Below are positions 58,251-64,000 of a DNA stretch of 64,000 nt, piece by piece. Where the stretch lies: the NCBI RefSeq assembly GCF_000982955.1, contig NZ_KQ058772.1, forward strand, positions 61,970-125,969, in the 5' to 3' direction. The stretch's first letter is position 1; each line of letters starts with the position of its first letter. The position numbers were made by a program, and so were the translations under genes. The DNA comes from Micromonospora sp. HK10. Lineage in GTDB: Bacteria; Actinomycetota; Actinomycetes; Mycobacteriales; Micromonosporaceae. Under the pieces are notes generated by a model that saw nothing but the letters and a program-made list of their open reading frames with translations, was not told where the DNA came from and made no database searches.

Positions 58251-59585
58251 GTGCAGAGCTACTGGAGCCAACTGGCCCTGGTCGGATTTCTGGTGATCGT
58301 GAACGCGGCCTTCGCCGGTAGCGAGATGGCCCTGGTCTCGCTCCGCGACAGCCAGCTCCAGCGGCTGGAACGCAGCGGCCGGGCCGGCCGTACCCTGGCC
58401 CGGCTGGCCAAGGACCCGAACCGCTTCCTCGCCACCATCCAGATCGGCATCACCCTGGCCGGCTTCCTGGCCTCCGCCGCCGCGGCGGTCTCCCTGGCCA
58501 AGCCGCTGGTCCCGCTGCTCGGCCGGTTCGGCGACGCCGCCGAGACGGTCGCCGTCGTCGCGGTCACCCTCGTGCTGACCTTCGTCACCCTGGTCTTCGG
58601 CGAGCTGGCCCCGAAACGCATCGCCATGCAGTCCGCCGAGCGGTGGGCGCTGCTCGTGGCCCGCCCGCTCGACCTGCTGGCCAGTCTCACCCGGCCGGCC
58701 GTCTGGGCCCTCGGTGCCACCAGCGACCTGGTGGTCCGCCTGGTCGGGCTCAACCCGACGCACCAACCGGACGAGATCGGCCCGGACGAGCTGCGCGAGA
58801 TCGTGGCCGGCAACCACGGCTTCACCAAGGAGCAGCGCACCATCATCGCCGGCGCCGTGGAGATCGCCGACCGGCAGCTGCGCGCGGTGCTCGTACCCCG
58901 ACTGCAGGTCTTCACCCTCGACAGCGGGACGACCGCGGAGGCCGCCCGGCTGGTCCTCGGGGCCACCGGCCACTCCCGGGCGCCGGTGGTCCGGCACGGC
59001 GGCCTGGACGACGCGGTCGGTGTGATCCACCTGCGCGACCTGGTCGGTGTCCCGGACGACCGTCCGGTCGACGAGATCGCCCGCCCGCCGATGCTGCTGC
59101 CCGACTCGCTGCCGGTGGTCGACGCGCTGCGCCAGTTCAAGGCGGAACGCCAGCACATCGCCCTGGTGGTGGACGAGCGCGGGGCGGTCGACGGCATCGT
59201 CACCCTGGAGGACATCCTCGAGGAGATCGTCGGGGAGATCTACGACGAGACCGACCGGGATCTCGGCTCGGTCCGCACCGCGGACGACGGCAGCCTCGTG
59301 CTGCCCGGCACCTTTCCCGTGCACGACCTCACCGAGCTCGGTGTCGAGCTGCCCGACCGGCCGGCCGGCGACTACACCACCATCGCCGGGCTGGTGCTCA
59401 GCTGCCTCGGGCACATCCCGACCGTGGCGGGGGAGCGCGTCACCGTCGACGGCTGGGAGCTGGCCGTCGGCGGGGTGGAGCATCACGCGATCACCGAGGT
59501 GCGGGTGCGCCGCAGCGCCGACCAGCCGCACCCCGACGAGGCCGGGGAGAGCGCGCCGCCGGTCCTCGACGAGGCGCGCGGCTGA
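58251..59585 (+). CDS. CNNM/CorC-type (hemolysin family) membrane protein
   Basis: 444 residues. DUF21 membrane domain (about 1-190, [39 protein letters not shown]), two CBS domains (about 215-340, VPRLQVFTLDSGTT, VVDERGAVDGIVTLEDILEE) and a C-terminal CorC/HlyC domain. Proteins of this family take part in magnesium/cobalt homeostasis. GTG 58251 with GAGGGAGA upstream. It converges on a PRC-barrel/NRAMP-like group that may share this job. Confidence 0.9.
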   Translation: MQSYWSQLALVGFLVIVNAAFAGSEMALVSLRDSQLQRLERSGRAGRTLARLAKDPNRFLATIQIGITLAGFLASAAAAVSLAKPLVPLLGRFGDAAETVAVVAVTLVLTFVTLVFGELAPKRIAMQSAERWALLVARPLDLLASLTRPAVWALGATSDLVVRLVGLNPTHQPDEIGPDELREIVAGNHGFTKEQRTIIAGAVEIADRQLRAVLVPRLQVFTLDSGTTAEAARLVLGATGHSRAPVVRHGGLDDAVGVIHLRDLVGVPDDRPVDEIARPPMLLPDSLPVVDALRQFKAERQHIALVVDERGAVDGIVTLEDILEEIVGEIYDETDRDLGSVRTADDGSLVLPGTFPVHDLTELGVELPDRPAGDYTTIAGLVLSCLGHIPTVAGERVTVDGWELAVGGVEHHAITEVRVRRSADQPHPDEAGESAPPVLDEARG

Positions 59586-59677
59586 CCCCGCCCGGCCGGG
59601 TGCGCGTACCGCCCTGCCCGGGAGCGGCTCGGCCGTCGAGCCCGCCGGCCAGCCGTCGAGCCCTCGGCCGGGACGGC

Positions 59678-59998
59678 TCAGCGGTCCCGCCCGGCCGGCG
59701 GGCCGAACGGGAAGCCGGGCACCGGCGGCCGGAGCTGCACCGTGTCGGCGGACACCTGCCGGGTGCTGCGGCCCAGCACCCGGGCCAGCGCGCGCAGCAG
59801 CCACGGCCCGGACGGGTGCAGCTCCGGCCCGATGAGCCGTCCGCTGACCCGGGTCCACCAGTGCCCGGCCACGATCACGTCGGTGATCCGCAGCCGCTGC
59901 GGCGGCCACCCGCCCCGGACCACCACGTCGACCACCCGACCGAGCCGCCGGCCCCGCAGGTCGTACGCGGTCCGGCCGAGCAGCTCACCCGCTCGCAC
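59678..59998 (-). CDS. PRC-barrel protein 1
   Basis: 106 residues. LLGRTAYDLRGRRLGRVVDV is a PRC-barrel start and RLRITDVIVAGHW follows; the C-terminus is Pro-rich. GTG 59998 lies inside the end of the previous gene (14-base overlap). PRC-barrel proteins beside metal transporters are thought to act as cytosolic regulators. Confidence 0.75.
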   Translation of the reverse strand: MRAGELLGRTAYDLRGRRLGRVVDVVVRGGWPPQRLRITDVIVAGHWWTRVSGRLIGPELHPSGPWLLRALARVLGRSTRQVSADTVQLRPPVPGFPFGPPAGRDR

Positions 59999-60365
59999 GG
60001 GCCGACCCCGGGATCCGGTCGACGAGATGCTGCCGCAGCCACGACTCGACCGGTGAGGGCGGCAGGTCGGCCGCCCGGCAGCGCAACCGGACCGCGCTGC
60101 CCACCCGGTCGACCACCGCGAGCGGGATCCGCCGGGGCGGCACCGGCGGCTGGTCGGTGAGCCGGTCGGCCACCGCGACCAGGATCCGCCCGATCCGCCC
60201 GCCGACCCGCCGCCCGAGCGCCGCGTGCCCGCTGAGCAGGCAGTCCACGTACGGCACGCCCTCGGCGTCGACCGCGAAGCCGAGGTCGTCGACCCGGCCG
60301 ACCAGCCGGCCGTCGACGTCCACGATCTGCCGGTCGAGCAGTTGCTTGGCCAGTTGAACCCTCAC
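59985..60365 (-). CDS. PRC-barrel protein 2
   Basis: 126 residues. VQLAKQLLDRQIVDVDGRLV and GRVDDLGFAVDAEG form a PRC barrel, and PRRIPLAVVDRVGSAVRLRC a second related strand set. GTG 60365 overlaps the transporter stop (GTGA), so it is translated with it, as expected for a transporter accessory protein. Confidence 0.78.
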   Translation of the reverse strand: MRVQLAKQLLDRQIVDVDGRLVGRVDDLGFAVDAEGVPYVDCLLSGHAALGRRVGGRIGRILVAVADRLTDQPPVPPRRIPLAVVDRVGSAVRLRCRAADLPPSPVESWLRQHLVDRIPGSARASG

Positions 60366-61588
60366 TGTCCCATCCTCGTGATGATCGCCAACGGGATCGC
60401 CGCCACCGACGCGGCGACGATGAGCAGCAGGAAGAGCGCCCCGAGCAGGTTGGTCCACCATCCGTTGACCCGGTCGCCCAGGTATCCACGGTCGTTGGCG
60501 ACCACCAGGATCGGCAGGTAGGTCAGCGGCAGCACCACCGCGCTGAGCACCAGCATGTACTCGGTGAGCCGGACCGGGTCGACCGTGGTCATCAGCAGGA
60601 TCACCCCGAGCAGCACGCTGACCAGGAGCACGCTGTGGAAGCGGGCCGCCTCCCGCGGGCTGACCCGCTTGCCCCACTGCCAGCCGAAGTACTGCGCCGC
60701 CGCGTACGCCGCGGACAGCCCGGTCTCCAGCGCGGCCCCGAAGGTCACCGCGAAGAACGCCAGCACCGCCACCGCCAGCCCGGCGCCGCCGAACGCGGTC
60801 ACCACCGGCCGGGCCACCTGGTCCAGGCTGTCCAGCGACGACCCCGACGGGTGGTACGCCACCGCGGCGACCGCGATCAGGGACAGCGCCAGGAATCCGC
60901 CCACCGGGAAGCCGATGAGCACGTTGGAGCGGGCGCGTGCCAGGTCCGCGGCGCTCCACCGTTCCTCCACCCCGCCCGAGGAGAAGAAGAACACCTCGTA
61001 CGGGCTGACCGTGGAGGCGAAGAGCGCCACCGCCACGAACCAGTACACCGACCAGCCCTGCCCGGCGGAGCTGATCTGGACCGCCTGGTGCCCGAGCCGC
61101 GCCCAGTCGGTCGGCAGCGCGAACAGCGCGACGGCGAAGACCAGCAGCGCCAGCCCGGCCAGCCCGAACACCCGCTCCATCAGCTCGAAACGCATCCGCC
61201 AGAGCACCAGCCAGACCGCCACCCCGGCCAACGGCACCCAGAGCAGGTAGCTCCATCCGCTGGCCAGTTGCAGCGCGAGCGCCACCCCGCCCAGCTCGGC
61301 CGCCAGGGTGATCACCGTGACCAGCCAGGACGCCACCAGGTTGAGCAGCGCCACCCGCGGCCCGAGCCGCTCCCGGACCAGGTCGAACACCGCCCGGCCG
61401 CTCACCGCCGCGATCCGGCCGGCCATTTCGGCGTACGCGCAGATGCCCAGCACCCCGACCAGCAGCACCCAGGCGTGGGCCAGGCCGAAGCGCGCGCCGG
61501 CCTGGCTCGCCGCCACCAGATCGCCGATGTCCACGAAGCCGCCGATGGCGGAGAGGACACCGAGCGTGGCGGCGAAGAGCTTCCTCAC
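60362..61588 (-). CDS. NRAMP-like divalent metal transporter (possible Mg type)
   Basis: 408 residues with about 11 membrane segments. The TM1 metal motif DPGN of NRAMP is replaced by DIGD (GGFVDIGDLVAAS) and the TM6 MPH motif by SPYEVFFFSSG, i.e. the transition-metal-selective Met is missing. NRAMP relatives that lost these residues (NRMT) carry magnesium. Together with the PRC-barrel partners and the neighbouring CNNM protein this suggests magnesium uptake. Substrate is inferred. Confidence 0.8.
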   Translation of the reverse strand: MRKLFAATLGVLSAIGGFVDIGDLVAASQAGARFGLAHAWVLLVGVLGICAYAEMAGRIAAVSGRAVFDLVRERLGPRVALLNLVASWLVTVITLAAELGGVALALQLASGWSYLLWVPLAGVAVWLVLWRMRFELMERVFGLAGLALLVFAVALFALPTDWARLGHQAVQISSAGQGWSVYWFVAVALFASTVSPYEVFFFSSGGVEERWSAADLARARSNVLIGFPVGGFLALSLIAVAAVAYHPSGSSLDSLDQVARPVVTAFGGAGLAVAVLAFFAVTFGAALETGLSAAYAAAQYFGWQWGKRVSPREAARFHSVLLVSVLLGVILLMTTVDPVRLTEYMLVLSAVVLPLTYLPILVVANDRGYLGDRVNGWWTNLLGALFLLLIVAASVAAIPLAIITRMGQ

Positions 61589-61678
61589 GTCGGGCCGGCG
61601 GCGGGCGGTCTCATCGCCGCGACGATAACCGCGTCAGAGCGGTCTTTTGGGGCGAATCGAGCAGGCCGCCGTACCCGG

Positions 61679-62071
61679 TCAGGCGCCGGTGAGGTTCTGC
61701 AGCCGTACCTGTCCGCGCGACACCAGCCGGCCGCCCTCGTCGGTGATCTCCACGAGCCAGAGCTGCTGGCTGCGACCCCGGTGGATCGGCGTGCCCACCG
61801 CCGTGAGCTCGCCGTCGCGGACCGCGCGCAGGAAGTCGGTCTGGTTGGAGACCCCCACCACCTTGCCCTGGTCGCCCAGCCACAGGGCGCCGCCGATGCT
61901 GGCCGCCGTCTCCACCACCGAGCAGTAGACCCCGCCGTGCTGGATCCCGTACGGCTGGTGCAGCTCCGGCCGGACCTGCCAACGGATCACCACCCGGTCC
62001 GCGCTGACCTCGTCGAACTTCAGCCCGAGCAGGGCCACGAAGCCCCCGGTCACGTCCGGCATCTCCACCAC
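61679..62071 (-). CDS. Hotdog-fold thioesterase (PaaI-like)
   Basis: 130 residues. PELHQPYGIQHGGVYCSVVE with the catalytic-type HGG loop and GVSNQTDFLRAVRDGELTAV match PaaI/YbgC-type acyl-CoA thioesterases. Substrate unknown. ATG 62071 follows GGAGGAGG; divergent from tyrS. Confidence 0.87.
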   Translation of the reverse strand: MVEMPDVTGGFVALLGLKFDEVSADRVVIRWQVRPELHQPYGIQHGGVYCSVVETAASIGGALWLGDQGKVVGVSNQTDFLRAVRDGELTAVGTPIHRGRSQQLWLVEITDEGGRLVSRGQVRLQNLTGA

Positions 62072-62164
62072 GGCGCCTCCTCCATTACGGTGGACCGCCA
62101 GCCTAGTCCCGCCCCCGGTCGGGCAAACCCGCTACGGTCCGGCCCCGGGCATGGGGGAGAATCG

Positions 62165-63454
62165 GTGACCGTGACCGAGAGCAACCTCCCGCACGGGCGG
62201 GACTCCCTGACCGAAGACCTGCGGTGGCGGGGCCTGATCCAGGACTCGACCGGCCTCGACGAGCTGCGCGAGCTGCTCGACGGCGGGAGCGCCACCTTCT
62301 ATGTGGGCTTCGATCCGACCGCCCCGAGCCTGCACGTCGGCCACCTCATGCAGGTCACCACGGCCCGCCGGCTGCAGCTCGCCGGGCACCGCCCGCTGCT
62401 GCTGGTCGGCGGGGCGACCGGTCAGATCGGCGACCCGAAGGAGAGCGCCGAGCGCACCCTCAACCCGCCGGAGGTGGTCGCCGGCTGGGTGCAGCGGATC
62501 CGGGAGCAGCTCTCCCCGTTCGTCTCCTACACCGGCGCGAACGCCGCGCAAATGGTGAACAACCTGGACTGGACCGGCGCGATGTCGGTGGTGGAGTTCC
62601 TCCGGGACGTCGGCAAGCACTTCCCGGTGAACAAGATGCTGGCCCGCGAGGTGGTCAAGGCCCGACTGGACACCGGCATCAGCTTCACCGAGTTCAGCTA
62701 CCAGCTGTTGCAGGCCAACGACTTCTTCGAGCTGCACCGCCGGCACGGCTGCCAGCTCCAGTACGGCGGCTCCGACCAGTGGGGCAACATCACCGCCGGC
62801 GTCGACTACGTGCGCCGCCGGGGGGCCGGGCCGGTGCAGGCATTCGTGACGCCGCTGGTGACCAAGGCCGACGGCACCAAGTTCGGCAAGACCGAGGGCG
62901 GCGCGGTCTGGCTCGACCCGGAGATGACCAGCCCGTACGCCTTCTACCAGTTCTGGGTCAACGCCGACGACCGGGACGTGACCCGCTACCTGCGCTACTT
63001 CAGCTTCCGCTCCCGGGAGGAGCTGGAGGAGCTGGAGAAGGCGACGGCGGAGCGGCCGCAGGCCCGGCTGGCCCAGCGGGCCCTCGCCGAGGAGTTGACC
63101 GCACTGGTGCACGGCGAGCGGGAGATGGCTCAGGCGGTGGCCGCGAGCCAGGCCCTGTTCGGCCGGGGTTCGCTCGACGAGCTGACCCCGGAGACGCTGC
63201 GTGCGGCGCTGACGGAGGCGGGGCTGGTGCACCTCGCCGAGCTGCCGGACGTCGCCGGCCTGCTCAAGGAGTCCGGGCTGGTGCCGAGCATGAAGGAGGC
63301 CCGCCGGGTGATCGCCGAGGGCGGCGCGTACGTCAACAACACGCGTATCGCCGCGGTCGACGCCACCGTGTCGGAGGCCGACCTGCTGCACGGGCGTTAC
63401 CTGGTGCTGCGTCGCGGCAAGCGCAGTTTCGCGGGCGTCGAGCTGCGCCGATAG
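62165..63454 (+). CDS. tyrS: Tyrosine-tRNA ligase
   Basis: 429 residues, class I. HIGH-type motif PSLHVGHLMQV, tyrosine-binding YQLLQANDFF and QYGGSDQWGNITAG, KMSKS-type loop KFGKT and a C-terminal S4 RNA-binding domain (LVPSMKEARRVIAEGGAYVN). Start GTG 62165 after GGGGGAG; a second GTG lies at 62171. Confidence 0.96.
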   Translation: MTVTESNLPHGRDSLTEDLRWRGLIQDSTGLDELRELLDGGSATFYVGFDPTAPSLHVGHLMQVTTARRLQLAGHRPLLLVGGATGQIGDPKESAERTLNPPEVVAGWVQRIREQLSPFVSYTGANAAQMVNNLDWTGAMSVVEFLRDVGKHFPVNKMLAREVVKARLDTGISFTEFSYQLLQANDFFELHRRHGCQLQYGGSDQWGNITAGVDYVRRRGAGPVQAFVTPLVTKADGTKFGKTEGGAVWLDPEMTSPYAFYQFWVNADDRDVTRYLRYFSFRSREELEELEKATAERPQARLAQRALAEELTALVHGEREMAQAVAASQALFGRGSLDELTPETLRAALTEAGLVHLAELPDVAGLLKESGLVPSMKEARRVIAEGGAYVNNTRIAAVDATVSEADLLHGRYLVLRRGKRSFAGVELRR

Positions 63455-63480
63455 CCACCGGTCGACGGTGTGACGCGGGA

Positions 63481-63530
63481 CGCGCCCGGCGGATTTGACG
63501 ATCAATCCGCCGGGCGCGTAACTTTCTTTC
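63481..63530 (+). terminator. Intrinsic terminator after tyrS
   Basis: Bases 63481-63495 pair perfectly with 63504-63518 (15 bp) over an eight-base loop, followed by TAACTTTCTTTC. One of the clearest rho-independent terminators in the window. Confidence 0.85.
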
Positions 63531-63751
63531 TGCCAGCGCGGAACGGACGAAACAGGCGAAAGCCGAAAGGCCGGAGCGCGGGAAGTGCCATCGGGTCTCC
63601 ACCGGGTCGTTCACCGGCGTGGGCCTGGACCGGGCGGTGTGACCAGGGGTCACGCAGCCGACCGGGTGGCAGCGATCGACCGCCGGGTGCGGATGGCTGA
63701 CGGCCATCGGGACCCGGCCGGGCGGGGCCCCAGATTCGCCGCAGGGCGGAT

Positions 63752-63780
63752 TTGGCGGGGCGGAACCGACCGGGTAAGGT
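63752..63780 (+). promoter_or_regulatory. Tandem promoter P1
   Basis: TTGGCG, 17-base spacer, TAAGGT. The spacer (GGGCGGAACCGACCGGG) is nearly the same as that of P2, indicating a duplicated promoter. Confidence 0.55.
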
Positions 63781-63922
63781 GATCGACCGGCAGGGACGCG
63801 GACGAGTGAGCGGGAAACCGCAGCGGCCGTCCTGCTGAAATCTCCGAAACACCCGACGGAAGTCGGATGAATCGGGGTGCCCGGAAAAGGGGCGGAAGCA
63901 TGGCAAACCGCGAAACACCGGT

Positions 63923-63951
63923 TTGACACGGCGGAAACCACCGGGTAACGT
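63923..63951 (+). promoter_or_regulatory. Tandem promoter P2
   Basis: Consensus TTGACA, 17-base spacer (CGGCGGAAACCACCGGG), TAACGT. Stronger match than P1 and 171 bases downstream of it. Confidence 0.65.
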
Positions 63952-64000
63952 AGTAAAAGTGCCCGGCGCGAGAGCGGAATGGGTGCGGTTGAATGGCTTG

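Larger units (their letters stand above)
63531..64000 (+). promoter_or_regulatory. Upstream region of a stable RNA (rRNA?) operon
   Basis: The last 470 bases contain no convincing gene and two strong tandem promoters (63752-63780 and 63923-63951). The A-rich, CGGAA-rich composition and the -35/-10 quality are what one expects upstream of a 16S rRNA gene, which would start beyond the right edge. No rRNA sequence itself is seen. Confidence 0.55.

Overview
The window is chromosomal DNA from a high-GC actinomycete, most likely a member of the Micromonosporaceae (Micromonospora or a close relative). Evidence: very high G+C with GC-rich third codon positions, frequent GTG starts, ATGA/GTGA stop-start overlaps, Scr1/DUF397 and DUF6879 regulator pairs, and the core gene order infC-rpmI-rplT-rRNA methyltransferase-pheS-pheT ... 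argCJBDFRGH ... tyrS that is familiar from actinobacteria. I could not run any database search; family names come from motifs and length.

Layout. 1-6.8 kb: a PH-domain membrane protein, the translation operon infC-rpmI-rplT (infC appears to start at ATC), an rRNA methyltransferase and pheST. 6.9-21.3 kb: an accessory block splits pheT from argC. It holds a small membrane protein, a drug-type ABC transporter and an azole-forming RiPP (TOMM) gene cluster: a ThiF-like/RRE partner protein, three precursor peptides whose cores are almost purely Ser/Thr/Cys, a YcaO cyclodehydratase, a SagB-type dehydrogenase, a split LanB dehydratase (glutamylation and elimination proteins) and a membrane M50-type metalloprotease. 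The set predicts a leader-guided polyazole that also carries dehydroamino acids, but no separate thiopeptide pyridine synthase is present. 21.5-30.1 kb: the arginine operon argCJBDFRGH, with successive ATGA overlaps, preceded by two long inverted repeats.

30.1-36.7 kb: a second accessory block with an Scr1/DUF397 regulator pair, a 50-residue membrane protein coupled to an XRE-type regulator, a DUF6879 operon ending in an NB-ARC/TPR ATPase, and a divergent small protein that shares an amyloid-like VQARDV-GG motif with that ATPase. A 3' fragment resembling argH lies at its right edge. 36.8-41.9 kb: one very large secreted multidomain protein (DUF4185-like domain, FN3, I9 propeptide, subtilase, eight FN3 repeats). 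42.0-45.8 kb: small DNA-binding and repair genes and a CE1758/CE1759-type flavin monooxygenase-reductase pair.

45.8-57.4 kb: a stress and low-oxygen block with two universal stress proteins, Hsp20, a cNMP-binding protein, pyruvate formate-lyase with its activase, a zinc alcohol dehydrogenase and pyruvate phosphate dikinase. Three of its promoter regions carry GGGAC-N4-GTCCC-like dyads resembling DosR boxes. 57.4-61.6 kb: a membrane/acetyltransferase-like protein, a CNNM/CorC-type protein, two PRC-barrel proteins and an NRAMP-like transporter with altered metal motifs, probably a magnesium-handling group. 61.7-64 kb: a hotdog thioesterase, tyrS with a strong terminator, and two tandem near-duplicate promoters at the right edge that probably drive a stable RNA (rRNA) operon beyond the window.
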